Shown: positions 28,215-37,106 of the stretch, piece after piece
Position numbering within the stretch: the stretch's first letter is position 1
How the letters are laid out: every line of letters begins with the position of its first letter
Source of the DNA: Sphingomonas adhaesiva
GTDB taxonomy: Bacteria > Pseudomonadota > Alphaproteobacteria > Sphingomonadales > Sphingomonadaceae
Reading direction: 5' to 3'
NCBI RefSeq assembly: GCF_002374855.1
Contig: NZ_NWVC01000001.1
Location: forward strand, 496,001 to 560,000
Length of the DNA: 64,000 bases
Position numbers and translations under genes: made by a program
The notes under the pieces: model-generated
The model's input: the letters and a program-made list of their open reading frames with translations, nothing else
Databases searched by the model: none
What the model was told of the DNA's origin: nothing

Positions 28215-29099
28215 TCATCGATCACGAAGGATCGAAGCGTCGCCATAGCCGCGCGAAACCGCCGCGTCACGCACGCGCTGCGCCTCCGCGGCCGTCGACA
28301 GTGGGCCGACGCGTACCCGCCACAGGCCATCGGCGCGTTCCACGCGCCCGCGGAAGCTGGCGGCGACCTGCGTCGCCCGCGCTTCGTTGGAAAAGGCAGC
28401 GATCTGCACGATCAACGGCACCCCCGGGGGAACGGCAACCGACGCGACCGGCGTCGGCCGCGGGCGGCCCAATGCCGGCAATTGCCGCCGCAGCGGCCGC
28501 AATACCGCCTCCGGCGTGTCTAGCCGCGGCGAGGCCGCCTGCCCCTGCGCGATCGCCGCCGCATCTGCGGGCGACGCGGCGACGCTGCGCACCCGCACCG
28601 GCGCCAGCGGCCTGGCCGCGGTACCCAGCAGTCGCGCGGCGGCGGTCGACAGATCGATCTCGCGATCGGGCGGGGTGGGGCCGCGGTCGGTGATCCGCAC
28701 CAGGATCGTGCGCCCGGTGTCCAGCGCCGTCACCTCGGCATAGGAACCCAGCGGCAGCGTGCGATGCGCCGCGGTCATTCCGGCATTGGCGAAGGGCGCA
28801 CCGGAGGCGGTCGTCGCCCCCTCCAGCCCGTCGCCATACCAGGAGGCATAGCCCACCGCGTCATATCCGGCCGCAGTGCCGCCGTTCCCCGCCGTGCCGA
28901 CCGGTCCGGTCGCGGCGCCTACCTCGGGGGGCGGGGTGCCGGACAGCGTTGCCGATGGTGTCGCGGCGGGCGGACGCAGTGTCACTGCCGGTACGTCGTC
29001 GTTGCCGTTCTGCGCCGTCGGCAAGGGGGCCGCATCGCTGCTGCACCCCGCCACCATCACCGCCAGCGCGGCGAGCACCGTTTCAGCGCGCAATCGCAT
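28215..29099 (-). CDS. rlpA: Septal-ring lytic transglycosylase RlpA, lipoprotein
   Basis: The 294-residue lipoprotein (lipobox VAGC at about residue 19) has a double-psi beta-barrel domain with GYASWYG, TAAHRTLPLG and ITDRGPTPP, carrying the His and Asp associated with lytic activity, and a C-terminal SPOR domain (about 220-294, VPLIVQIAAFS to RVRVGPLS) that binds denuded septal glycan. RlpA cleaves glycan strands without stem peptides during daughter separation. It starts 17 bases inside mltB, and dacC follows after 35 bases. Confidence 0.92.
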   Translation of the reverse strand: MRLRAETVLAALAVMVAGCSSDAAPLPTAQNGNDDVPAVTLRPPAATPSATLSGTPPPEVGAATGPVGTAGNGGTAAGYDAVGYASWYGDGLEGATTASGAPFANAGMTAAHRTLPLGSYAEVTALDTGRTILVRITDRGPTPPDREIDLSTAAARLLGTAARPLAPVRVRSVAASPADAAAIAQGQAASPRLDTPEAVLRPLRRQLPALGRPRPTPVASVAVPPGVPLIVQIAAFSNEARATQVAASFRGRVERADGLWRVRVGPLSTAAEAQRVRDAAVSRGYGDASILRDR

Positions 29100-30156
29100 C
29101 GGCCAGCAGCCCCACCGACAGCGCGTAGAAATTGGAGCAATTGTAATCGAGGATGACGCGGTAATTGCTGGTCAGCAGATAGGCGGTGCGGCCCGGCCCG
29201 TCCGGCTCGATCAGCGTCGCCTGCACGCGATCGGCGGGCCAGCTGCCGCTTTCGGGCACCATGCCCAGCGCGCGCCATTCCGCCATCGTCCGCCACCCGC
29301 TGTGGCGTTCGAACACCCGCGGGCAGCGCGGCGAGACCAGCCGGTTACGCACCTCGGCACGGTCGAACGTCGCCGGTACGCCGACCGCCACGCCCCACGG
29401 CTCGCCCGCGCGCCACCCGGCCATCGCGAAATAATTGCCGATCGACGCCAGCGTATCGGCCGCGCTGTTCCAGATATCCGCGCGCCCGTCGCCATCGCCA
29501 TCGCGCGCCAGCCGCAGATAAACCGACGGCAGGAATTGCGGATTGCCGGTCGCCCCCGCCCAACTGCCGAGCAACTGCGCCCGCGGCACCCCGCGATCGA
29601 TCATCTTCATCGCGGCGATGAACTCGCCCTCGAACAACGGCCGGCGACGCCCTTCATAGGCAAGGCTCGCCAGGCTGCGCAGCAGGTCGAAATTGCCCGT
29701 ATAGCTGCCGTAATTGGTTTCATGGCCCCAGATCGCCACCATGATCTGCTCGGGCACGCCGGTCTGCGCCTCGACGCTCGCCAGCCCGCTGCGCTGCGCG
29801 GCATAGGTGGTGCGCCCGCGCTCGATCCGCGCCGCATCGACATGCGCCGCGCGATAGGGCGCGAACATCGAGATCGGGGCATTGGGCGCCGTCTCCGGCT
29901 GCTGCCGGTCGAGCGCGACGACGCGCGGATTGAACGTCAGTGTCGGCAACACCGCATCGACCGTCGCCGGCTTCACCCCGGCGGCGATCGCACGGCCGCG
30001 CACCTGCTGCAGATAGGCCTGGAAACCGGCCTGCTCGTCGCCCACCGCATCCTGCGCCGCGACCGGCGCGGTCCCGGTCAGGGCGCCTCCCGTCAATACG
30101 GCCATGGCAAGCAACACAGCGCGCAGGCGCCGGGCGAACGGTGCAACCCCCTTCAT
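29083..30156 (-). CDS. mltB: Lytic murein transglycosylase, GH103 (MltB-type)
   Basis: The 357-residue protein has a Sec signal (about 1-34, ending APVAA), then the GH103 domain with the catalytic glutamate in WGHETNYGSYTGNFD, LASLAYEGRRRPLFE, and the closing NYRVILDYNCSNFYALSV. It cuts glycan between MurNAc and GlcNAc, forming 1,6-anhydro ends. There is no lipobox, so it is soluble periplasmic rather than lipid-anchored like E. coli MltB. ATG 30156 follows 42 bases of in-frame sequence without a signal. It opens the mltB-rlpA-dacC-tmk-holB-metG-tatD run. Confidence 0.92.
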   Translation of the reverse strand: MKGVAPFARRLRAVLLAMAVLTGGALTGTAPVAAQDAVGDEQAGFQAYLQQVRGRAIAAGVKPATVDAVLPTLTFNPRVVALDRQQPETAPNAPISMFAPYRAAHVDAARIERGRTTYAAQRSGLASVEAQTGVPEQIMVAIWGHETNYGSYTGNFDLLRSLASLAYEGRRRPLFEGEFIAAMKMIDRGVPRAQLLGSWAGATGNPQFLPSVYLRLARDGDGDGRADIWNSAADTLASIGNYFAMAGWRAGEPWGVAVGVPATFDRAEVRNRLVSPRCPRVFERHSGWRTMAEWRALGMVPESGSWPADRVQATLIEPDGPGRTAYLLTSNYRVILDYNCSNFYALSVGLLADAIAR

Positions 30157-30278
30157 TCGCGCCGTTCTGGCATAGTGGGGCGCCGCGCGGAACCGCAAAT
30201 CACCGCCGCACTTGCACGACCGGGCGCACCCGTCCTAAGCGCGGCGCTCGCGATGGCACCATGCCGCCCGCGAACCGC

Positions 30279-30368
<90 letters not shown>

Positions 30369-30398
30369 ACCGCCAAAGCAGTGAGAAAGCGATTCCCG

Positions 30399-30833
30399 TC
30401 AGTTGAGCTGCTTCGGCGGCGTCACGGGCAGCGGCAGCGGGGCGACCGGGACGCCGTCCTCGATCAGTGCGGTGACCTCCGCGGCGCTGGCCTGGCCGTG
30501 GATCGCGGCATGTTCGCTGTCGCCATCGTGCATCGCACGTGCCTCGCGCGCGAAATCGCTGCCGACCCAGCGCGATCGACTGAGCAACTGGGCCTGCGCC
30601 TCCGCAAGGCGGGCCAGCATCGCGCGACGATCTTCGTCGGTTGCGGCGGGCGACGTCGCGCGATTGCCCTTCGGCCCGACATGGGGCGCCATCACGGCCT
30701 TGCCGATCTGGACGTCCCCGCATAGCGGGCACGCCACCAGCTTCCGGTCACGTTGTTCGTCGAATGCGGCGCTGGAGGCGAACCACGCCTCGAACACATG
30801 CCCCCCGCCACAGCGAAGGTCGAAGACGATCAC
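30399..30833 (-). CDS. DUF1178-family protein
   Basis: This 144-residue cytosolic protein matches the DUF1178 family: MIVFDLRCGGGHVFEAWFAS at the start, ACPLCGD with a CxxC pair, and conserved GSDFAREARAMHDG and EHAAIHGQA near the C terminus. The N-terminal cysteine and CPLC suggest a metal-binding ribbon. The function is unknown; the family is conserved in Alphaproteobacteria beside glutaredoxin genes, which is also the case here (grxC three bases upstream). Confidence 0.88.
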   Translation of the reverse strand: MIVFDLRCGGGHVFEAWFASSAAFDEQRDRKLVACPLCGDVQIGKAVMAPHVGPKGNRATSPAATDEDRRAMLARLAEAQAQLLSRSRWVGSDFAREARAMHDGDSEHAAIHGQASAAEVTALIEDGVPVAPLPLPVTPPKQLN

Positions 30834-30836
30834 GTC

Positions 30837-31094
30837 TCAGCCTGCCAGCATCGCGTCCAGCTTGCCGTCGCGTTCCAGCGCGGCCAGATCGTCCGATCCG
30901 CCGACATGCGCGCCGTCGATGAAGATCTGCGGCACGGTGGTGCGACCATTGGCGCGCTGGATCATCTCCTCGCGCTTGCCGCGATCCATGGTGATGTCGG
31001 TCTCCTCCGGCGCGACGCCCTTGGAGGACAGGAGGTTCATCGCCCGTGCGCAATAGGGGCAGAACGCCTTGGTGTAGATTTCGACCTGTGCCAT
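30837..31094 (-). CDS. grxC: Glutaredoxin 3
   Basis: The 85-residue thioredoxin-fold protein has the dithiol site CPYC (FCPYCARAMNLL) and the glutathione-binding TTVPQIFIDGAHVGGSDDL. It reduces disulfides and glutathione mixed disulfides in the cytosol. It lies between comF and the DUF1178 gene, three bases before the latter, in the order comF-grxC-DUF1178 often seen in Alphaproteobacteria. Confidence 0.94.
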   Translation of the reverse strand: MAQVEIYTKAFCPYCARAMNLLSSKGVAPEETDITMDRGKREEMIQRANGRTTVPQIFIDGAHVGGSDDLAALERDGKLDAMLAG

Positions 31095-31136
31095 CCGCTG
31101 TAGGTGTGATCGCAGGCGCGCGCTGTCAATCCGCCG

Positions 31137-31856
31137 TCACGCGTCCTGGGCTTCGGCGATCACCCGCGCCCACGCCAGCACCGTGACACGCGCGGCGCCC
31201 GCGCGGCGCAGCACCGCGATGCAGGCATCGGTGGTGGCACCGCTGGTATAGACGTCGTCGACCAGGACGACATGCCGGCCACGCAACCGCTCCGCCGCGC
31301 CCGGCGCGACCGCGAACGCCCCGGCCACCGCCTGGCGGCGCTCACGCGGGTTGCGGCCGCGCAGGACGGGGGTGGCGCGCCGGCGTCGCAACAGGTCCAT
31401 CGCGCTCCCCACCCCGCTGCCCCGCGACAAGGCCGCCGCGATCAGCCCCGCCTGGTTGTAGCCGCGCGTCCACAACCGCCAGCGATGCAGCGGCACGGGC
31501 AGCAACAGGTCGGCATCCGCGGGCAGGTGGCGCTGCATCAACCGCGCCATCGTCACCGCATAGGCGGTGCGCCGCTGGTATTTCAGCCGCAGTGCCACCG
31601 TGCGAGCGACCTCGCCATAGGCCACCGCGGCGCTGACCCCGGCGTGCTGCGGCGGGATGGAAAGGCAGGCACCACATTGCGCCCCCTCCCCCCGGTCGAT
31701 GTCGAAAGGCGCGTGGCACGTCGCGCACCACGGCGGCCCCAGGAACCGCAACCCGCCCCAGCATCCGGCACAGAAGCGATCGGGCGCCTCCACGATGGCC
31801 CCGCATCCGGGGCAGCGCGGCGGCAGGGCCAGGTTCAGCAGACGGGCGAGCGGCAC
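31137..31856 (-). CDS. ComF-family amidophosphoribosyltransferase-like protein
   Basis: The N-terminal part has CxxC zinc pairs (CPGCG, CAGCW, CATCHAPF, CGAC) and the C-terminal part a PRT fold with the PRPP-binding loop VLVDDVYTSGATTDAC. ComF proteins take part in DNA uptake or processing in competent bacteria, but most homologues are not characterised. I take GTG 31856, preceded by AAGGGAAAC, which gives 239 residues beginning next to the zinc ribbon. The frame is open to ATG 31907, which would overlap the divergent methyltransferase start. Confidence 0.85.
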   Translation of the reverse strand: MPLARLLNLALPPRCPGCGAIVEAPDRFCAGCWGGLRFLGPPWCATCHAPFDIDRGEGAQCGACLSIPPQHAGVSAAVAYGEVARTVALRLKYQRRTAYAVTMARLMQRHLPADADLLLPVPLHRWRLWTRGYNQAGLIAAALSRGSGVGSAMDLLRRRRATPVLRGRNPRERRQAVAGAFAVAPGAAERLRGRHVVLVDDVYTSGATTDACIAVLRRAGAARVTVLAWARVIAEAQDA

Positions 31857-31905
31857 GTTTCCCTTGTGGCCGCCGGCCCGAACGCGCACAAGCCGCAGCC
31901 GGATC

Positions 31906-32745
31906 ATGCAGCCCGTCGACATCTTCGATCGTTCCGCGCGCCGTCGCCACCGCGATCGCGCCGCCCCGCGCTATGCCGCGCACGATTTCCTGCGCGCCGC
32001 GATGCTGGACGGCATCGCCGACCGGCTGGCGGCGGTGACGCGCACCTTTGCCGATGTGCTGGATGTCGGCACGTTCGATGCCGCTTTCGCGCCGCCCCCC
32101 GGCGCGCGTATCGCGCGGCTGGACCCCGGCTTCGCCTTCGCACGCGCGGCCGGCGGGGTGCACGGGGATGAGGACCGACTGCCGTTTGCCGATCACAGCT
32201 TCGACCTGGTCGTCGCCGCCGGGACGCTCGACAGCGTCAGCGACCTGCCGGGCGCGTTGGCGCTGATCCGGCGGACCCTGCGCGCGGATGGACTGTTCCT
32301 GGGCGCGTTCGTCGGGAGCAACAGCCTGCCGCAGCTGCGCGGTGCGTTGCGAGCGGCAGAAAGCGAGCGCCCGGTCGCCCGCTGCCACCCGCTGGTCGAT
32401 GTGCGCTCGGCCGGCGACCTGTTGCTGCGCGCCGGGTTCGCCCTGCCGGTCGCGGACGTGGAGACGCTGTCGGTCGGCTATCCGGGCATCGGGCGGCTGC
32501 TGGAGGATTTGCGCGGGATGGCCGCGGGCAACGTGCTGGTCGAGCGGCACCCGCTGCGGCGCGACGCACTGGCGCGGGCGGCGGCCGCTTTCGCGGCGGC
32601 GGCGGACGATGACGGACGGACGCGCGAGCGCTTCGACATCGTTTTCCTGACGGGCTGGTCCCCGGCCCCCGATCAACCGCGCCCCGCGCGCCGCGGCAGC
32701 GCCACCGCCTCGCTGGCGGATGCGCTGCGCGCCGCCCGCGACTGA
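31906..32745 (+). CDS. SAM-dependent methyltransferase, NDUFAF5/BioC-type
   Basis: The 279-residue class I methyltransferase has a SAM-binding core (DVLDVGTFDAAF in the motif I position, then DRLPFADHSFDLVVAAGTLDSV). The N-terminal MQPVDIFDRSARRRHRDRAA is characteristic of the group next to comF that is related to human NDUFAF5, an arginine hydroxylase of complex I, and to BioC. Motif I glycines are only partly kept, which is also seen in that group. The substrate is unknown. Its ATG overlaps the alternative ATG of comF on the opposite strand. Confidence 0.78.
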   Translation: MQPVDIFDRSARRRHRDRAAPRYAAHDFLRAAMLDGIADRLAAVTRTFADVLDVGTFDAAFAPPPGARIARLDPGFAFARAAGGVHGDEDRLPFADHSFDLVVAAGTLDSVSDLPGALALIRRTLRADGLFLGAFVGSNSLPQLRGALRAAESERPVARCHPLVDVRSAGDLLLRAGFALPVADVETLSVGYPGIGRLLEDLRGMAAGNVLVERHPLRRDALARAAAAFAAAADDDGRTRERFDIVFLTGWSPAPDQPRPARRGSATASLADALRAARD

Positions 32746-32752
32746 GCGCCCG

Positions 32753-33148
32753 TCAGATCAGATCGTCTTCCTCATTCTCCGCCAGCAGGCGGCCCATCGC
32801 CTCGAACAGCTGATCCATTGCCACCGGCTTGAAGATCACGTCGTTCGCCCCTGCCGCGATGCACCGGTCGCGCAGGTCCGGGGCGGTATCGGCGGTCACG
32901 ACGATCACCGGCAGCTGTGCCTTCGCATCGGTCCGCGCACGGATGTGCCCGATCGCGGTGATACCGTCCATGCCGGGCATCCGCAGGTCGACCAGGATCA
33001 TATCGAAATCGTTGCCGTCGATCAGGTCCAGCCCGATCTCGGCGCTTTCGGCCTCGACCATCGTGGCGCCCGCGACGTCCAGCATGTCGCGAACGACCCG
33101 CCGGTTCATCCGATCGTCTTCGATGAACAGGACGTTCAGTGCCGACAT
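32753..33148 (-). CDS. Single-domain response regulator (CheY-like)
   Basis: The 131-residue protein is only a receiver domain: acidic pocket FIEDD, phosphoacceptor Asp in MILVDLRMPGMDG, conserved Thr in VVTADT and Lys in VIFKPV. The acidic tail ENEEDDLI is unusual. It has no output domain. Start ATG 33148 is preceded by GGGAGGAACG. It lies 57 bases after the large kinase gene, whose own receiver has lost its residues, so this protein is the best candidate phosphoacceptor for that kinase. I infer the partnership from position. Confidence 0.9.
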   Translation of the reverse strand: MSALNVLFIEDDRMNRRVVRDMLDVAGATMVEAESAEIGLDLIDGNDFDMILVDLRMPGMDGITAIGHIRARTDAKAQLPVIVVTADTAPDLRDRCIAAGANDVIFKPVAMDQLFEAMGRLLAENEEDDLI

Positions 33149-33205
33149 GCGCGAACGTTCCTCCCGGGGCCGTTGGTCCATGGACCTGTCATCTGTCTTA
33201 TGTCC

Positions 33206-35608
33206 CTAAGCCGCCTGCCGCGCAAGCGCGGTTTCCAGCGCGTTGACGGCCGCCACCAGTGCACGCTTTCCTGCCGCCCGTTCAATAACATGGGTGGCAC
33301 CATGCGAATGCCATATAAGGTGTGCCGGACCCCCGCTGGCAGGGGCGATCACCGCGACCGGCGCGGCCGCGGCCGCCGCGGCGATCGGCGCCAGATCGCC
33401 CGCCGCGGTCAGCGCGCCGGCCTCCACCAGCACGCGATCGGGGCGCAGCCGGGCGATCTCGGCCGCCGCATATTCCGGGTCGGCAAAGGACACCTGGCCC
33501 ATATCGCGGAACAGCGCGGCGTACATCGCGCGGGTGATCGGGCTGCGTTCCACCACCAGCAGCGCCGGCGGTACCGTAGGCAGGTCGGGGGGGGGCGCGA
33601 CGACCAGCGGCAGGTCCAGCGTGAAGCGCGCGCCCTGCCCCGCACGACTTTCCACCGTCACATCGCCGCCCATCGCGCGCGCCAGGTTTCGACAGATCGC
33701 GAGCCCCAGCCCCGTGCCGCCGAACTGCCGCGTGGTGCCGGCATCGGCCTGGCGGAAGGATTCGAAGATCGCGTCCTGCACGTCGCTCGGGATGCCGATG
33801 CCGCTATCCTGCACCGTCAGGCGCAATCGCGCATCCTGCGTCGTCAGCGCCAGATGCACATGCCCGCTGGCGGTGAACTTGACCGCGTTCGACAAGAGGT
33901 TGAACACGATCTGGCGCAACCGCGTGACGTCGCCGACGATCCATTGCGGCACGTCTTCCCATGTCGCCTCGAACACCAGTCCCTTGGCCACCGCGGGCGC
34001 GCGCCACAGGCGAACGGCCTCCTCCAGCGCCGCATGGACGTCGAGCGGCGCGCTCTCGATCGTCATCCGCCCGGTTTCGATCTTCGCCACGTCCAGGATG
34101 TCGTCGACCAGCGCCCGCATCGTCGTGCCCGCGCCATGGATCACGCCCAGCCGTTCCCGGACCGCCGCCTCCAGCCGCGTGTCTGCGATCATCACCTGCG
34201 TCATCCCGAGAATGCCGTTCAAGGGCGTGCGGATCTCGTGGCTGGTCGTCGCCAGGAACTCGGTCTTCGCGCGCAACGCCTTGCCCAGTTCGGCATTGGT
34301 CGCCGCCAGCGCGTCGTTGGCGGCGCGGACGCGGTCGCGGCTGCGGCGGATCGCCAGCAACGCCATCGCCAGCGCGATGATGACCGCCGCGGTCGTGACG
34401 CCGGCCGCGGCGAAGATCCACCGCTGCGTCGCCGCCGAGGCCCGCTCGTAACGGATCGATCGCGCCAGATCGGCGGCGCGCAGCTTGGCGATGCGCAGTT
34501 CCTGATTGGCGTAATCGAACCGCGCGGTCGCCAGCGCCGCGCTGTTCGACCGCGCGATCTCGGTCGCCTGGTCGTCGATCCGCTTCAGCGCCGACAGATG
34601 GACCAGCGCCCGCGCCGCATCGCCGCGCGCGACGTAGACGCGATAGGCGATCTCATGCATCCCGCGATCGGCCAGCGTGGTGCTGGACAGGTCCGCGCCA
34701 TGGAAGCCCCGTTCGACCAAGGCCGCGGCTTCGCTCAGGTCGCCCCTGCGCTGCGCCACCGCTGCGGCGAGCAGCAGAAGCTGCGGCCGCACCGGCGCGA
34801 GACGCACGTTGTCCGCCAGCGCCAGCGCCCGCTGGACGGCCCGGCTTGCCGCATCGACCTGCCCGAGACGGAGGCGCACATCGGCAAGGTTGCTCAGCGC
34901 CTGGGCCACCACCATGTCGTTGCCGGTGGCCTCCGCCATCGGCAGCGCACGATCGAAGTCCCGAAGCGCCTCGACGTAGCGATGCAGCGACGTCAGCGAC
35001 ACACCGCGGCCCAGATAGACCGGAAAGAAGATGCCCGGGTCCGGGCTGGTCGCATCCAGCGCCTGCTGGAAATACCGCAGTGCTGCATGATGATCGCGTG
35101 CGCCGTCATACAGCAGGGCAATGAGCGTCAGTGCCTTGGCCTGATCCCTTGCCCGTCCCAAGGCGGCAAAAAGCCCGTGCGCATGCTGCAAGGCCGGCAG
35201 GGCCTCCGCGATGCGTCCCGCATCCGTCAGCGTCGCACCGCGCGACAGGAGGATTTCGGCCAGAAGCGCGCGATCGATCCCCTGCTTACCGGCATTCGCC
35301 TCGGCCAGCGCAAGAATCCGCAGCGCCCGGCCCGTCTCTCCGACCCTGCCGAGCGCCTCCCCCGCCAGCCACAGCGCGATGGCGTTCTTGCGCGAGGCCT
35401 CGATCGGGTCACGCTCGGCCCGTGCCAACGCGAGCGCGCGATAGGCTTCCACGACCGCGGAGCGAGGATCGGAGGGCATGGCGGCTTTCGCCCGCTCGAT
35501 CCGATGGTCGAACGACGGGTCCCGCGCAGGGGCTGCCGCCATCAACATAAACCCCATCGCCATCGCGGCGACGCAGGCACACAGGCGTCGGATCAGTGAC
35601 GTTTCCAT
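33206..35608 (-). CDS. Hybrid-type histidine kinase with TPR-like sensor and degenerate receiver
   Basis: The 800-residue membrane protein begins with a signal anchor (about 9-27), has a helical repeat region of TPR character (about 30-380), a membrane segment (about 390-413), a coiled coil, a HisKA core with His457 in TSHEIRTPLNG and the ATPase motifs NLLSNAVKF, DSGIGIP and GGTGLGLAI. The C terminus (about 680-800) looks like a receiver, but the first acidic pair is lost (LLVVERSP) and the phospho-Asp position is Glu or Ala (VLVEAGAL). TPR-type sensors often bind peptides or proteins. It starts 16 bases inside the EAL gene. Confidence 0.9.
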   Translation of the reverse strand: METSLIRRLCACVAAMAMGFMLMAAAPARDPSFDHRIERAKAAMPSDPRSAVVEAYRALALARAERDPIEASRKNAIALWLAGEALGRVGETGRALRILALAEANAGKQGIDRALLAEILLSRGATLTDAGRIAEALPALQHAHGLFAALGRARDQAKALTLIALLYDGARDHHAALRYFQQALDATSPDPGIFFPVYLGRGVSLTSLHRYVEALRDFDRALPMAEATGNDMVVAQALSNLADVRLRLGQVDAASRAVQRALALADNVRLAPVRPQLLLLAAAVAQRRGDLSEAAALVERGFHGADLSSTTLADRGMHEIAYRVYVARGDAARALVHLSALKRIDDQATEIARSNSAALATARFDYANQELRIAKLRAADLARSIRYERASAATQRWIFAAAGVTTAAVIIALAMALLAIRRSRDRVRAANDALAATNAELGKALRAKTEFLATTSHEIRTPLNGILGMTQVMIADTRLEAAVRERLGVIHGAGTTMRALVDDILDVAKIETGRMTIESAPLDVHAALEEAVRLWRAPAVAKGLVFEATWEDVPQWIVGDVTRLRQIVFNLLSNAVKFTASGHVHLALTTQDARLRLTVQDSGIGIPSDVQDAIFESFRQADAGTTRQFGGTGLGLAICRNLARAMGGDVTVESRAGQGARFTLDLPLVVAPPPDLPTVPPALLVVERSPITRAMYAALFRDMGQVSFADPEYAAAEIARLRPDRVLVEAGALTAAGDLAPIAAAAAAAPVAVIAPASGGPAHLIWHSHGATHVIERAAGKRALVAAVNALETALARQAA

Positions 35609-36885
35609 GAGTTCGCCAGCCGCATCACCGACACGCGCGACTCGCGGGTCGCGCGCTGCGTATCGTCGTGCCGCAGGAAGTCGATCAGCGCGTCGAGCGC
35701 GATCGGGCGACTGATGAAGAACCCCTGCACCGTGTCGCACCCCATGACCGTCAGCAACGCCAGCGTCGCCCCCGTCTCGACGCCTTCAGCCACAACCTCC
35801 ATGTCGAGGGCATGGGCAAGGTCGATCGTCGAGCGCACGATCAGCGGATCGCGGTTGGAACTGGTGAGGTGGGTGATGAACAGCTTGTCGATCTTCAGCT
35901 CGCGCGCCGGCAGTTGCTTCAGATACGCCAGGCTCGACAGACCGGCGCCGTAATCGTCGATGGAGATGCGCACGCCGATCGCATCGAACCGATTGAGGTT
36001 GGTGATCGCGCACTCCGGGTCGCGGATGACCGAGGTCTCGGTCACCTCGAACCCCAGCTTGGCGTCGGGTGTGTCCTCGACGATCGCGCAGACCGTCTCA
36101 ACGAAATGAACGTTGGACAGCAACTGGCCGGAAATGTTGATGAAGATGCGCAGATCCCATCCCGCGGCGCGCAGTGTCATCTGGTCACGCAACGCGCGCC
36201 GGATCGTCCACAGGGTTAGCCCGTCGATCCGCTGCGCTTCCTCCGCCGCGGCGATGAACTCGCCGGGCAGGACCATGCCACGCTCGGGATGCTGCCAGCG
36301 CACCAGCGCCTCGACACTTGAAATTTCGTGACGTCGCGCATGGACCTTGGGCTGGTACATCAGCAGCAATTCGTCGCGTTCCAGCGCCCGGTCCAGTTCC
36401 CGTGCCAGCGCCGCGACGGGAGTCGGCTCGGCATCGGCGCGGTCCTGTTCCGATCGGCGACGCTTCGCCTGCGCCAGCGATCGTTCGGCACGCTCGATCA
36501 GGGCCAGTTCGTCGTCATTGCCGTCCGCGACGACCGCCACGCCAAGCGACAGATCGACTCGGTGCCAGTCGCCGTCGATCAGGAACGGGATCGCCATCGC
36601 GCGCGTGATCGCCGCGGTCACGTCCGCGTCCGTCCCCTGGGCGTCGATCTCGATCATCGCCGGCCCGACCGCGCGAGCGATGGCGCCGGGCAGCAGCGCA
36701 GGAAACCGGTCGGCGATATCGGTCGGCAGCGACCGCGTCCGGTCGAGCCCGAGACGGCGGCGGAGCGCCGGAAAATTCGCGATCTCGGCCAGCACCTTGA
36801 CGTGCGGCACCATCCCGGCGCCGGCGACGCCGACGGTCGTCCCGACCGGCGGCACGGGCGGGGTAGGGCTGTGAGGACTGGCCAT
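35593..36885 (-). CDS. EAL-domain c-di-GMP phosphodiesterase with degenerate GGDEF
   Basis: The 430-residue protein has an N-terminal GGDEF-like fold that lacks the GGDEF signature (about 25-175; LSLGVAVVADG remains) and a C-terminal EAL domain (about 190-420). The EAL set is complete: VEALVRWQHP, NISG, FEVTETS, IDDYGAG, LKIDK, VAEGVET and VQGFFISRP. It should hydrolyse c-di-GMP to pGpG, with the GGDEF part perhaps binding GTP. ATG 36885 is preceded by GGAAC; the frame is open to 37023 but that part looks non-coding. It leads the operon with the kinase and receiver. Confidence 0.92.
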   Translation of the reverse strand: MASPHSPTPPVPPVGTTVGVAGAGMVPHVKVLAEIANFPALRRRLGLDRTRSLPTDIADRFPALLPGAIARAVGPAMIEIDAQGTDADVTAAITRAMAIPFLIDGDWHRVDLSLGVAVVADGNDDELALIERAERSLAQAKRRRSEQDRADAEPTPVAALARELDRALERDELLLMYQPKVHARRHEISSVEALVRWQHPERGMVLPGEFIAAAEEAQRIDGLTLWTIRRALRDQMTLRAAGWDLRIFINISGQLLSNVHFVETVCAIVEDTPDAKLGFEVTETSVIRDPECAITNLNRFDAIGVRISIDDYGAGLSSLAYLKQLPARELKIDKLFITHLTSSNRDPLIVRSTIDLAHALDMEVVAEGVETGATLALLTVMGCDTVQGFFISRPIALDALIDFLRHDDTQRATRESRVSVMRLANSWKRH

Positions 36886-37038
36886 GGCAAGTTCCGGCGT
36901 AACCGGCACTTTTGAAGATTGGCTTAATGTGTGACGAAGGAAGCCGCAGACAAGGTTAACGATGTTGAGCGAAGGTAAATTGCTTGTTAATGTTTGCCCG
37001 CCTCCTTCGCCGGGGGTGAGCATAACAGGGAGAAAGCC

Positions 37039-37092
37039 ATGCTCGCGTTCATTATCTCCGTCGTGTACGGAATGACCGTTCGTCCCTGGTAA
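37039..37092 (+). CDS. Micro-ORF, 17 codons, before a hairpin
   Basis: ATG 37039 follows AACAGGGAGAAAGCC, a strong Shine-Dalgarno with good spacing, and the frame runs 17 codons (MLAFIISVVYGMTVRPW) to TAA 37090-37092. A hairpin follows at 37107-37137. The peptide would be a single short hydrophobic helix with a polar end. It is divergent from the EAL gene and ends before a long opposing gene, so it is not a leader of an annotated gene on this strand. It could be a real membrane micropeptide or a structured small RNA with an ORF; translation is not shown. Confidence 0.45.
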   Translation: MLAFIISVVYGMTVRPW

Positions 37093-37106
37093 GACGAACC
37101 GGTTCG

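Noticed and set aside
32720..35599. Long plus-strand frame opposite the histidine kinase and receiver genes
   Set aside because: The minus strand has intact kinase motifs; the plus-strand product has no domain and unnatural composition.
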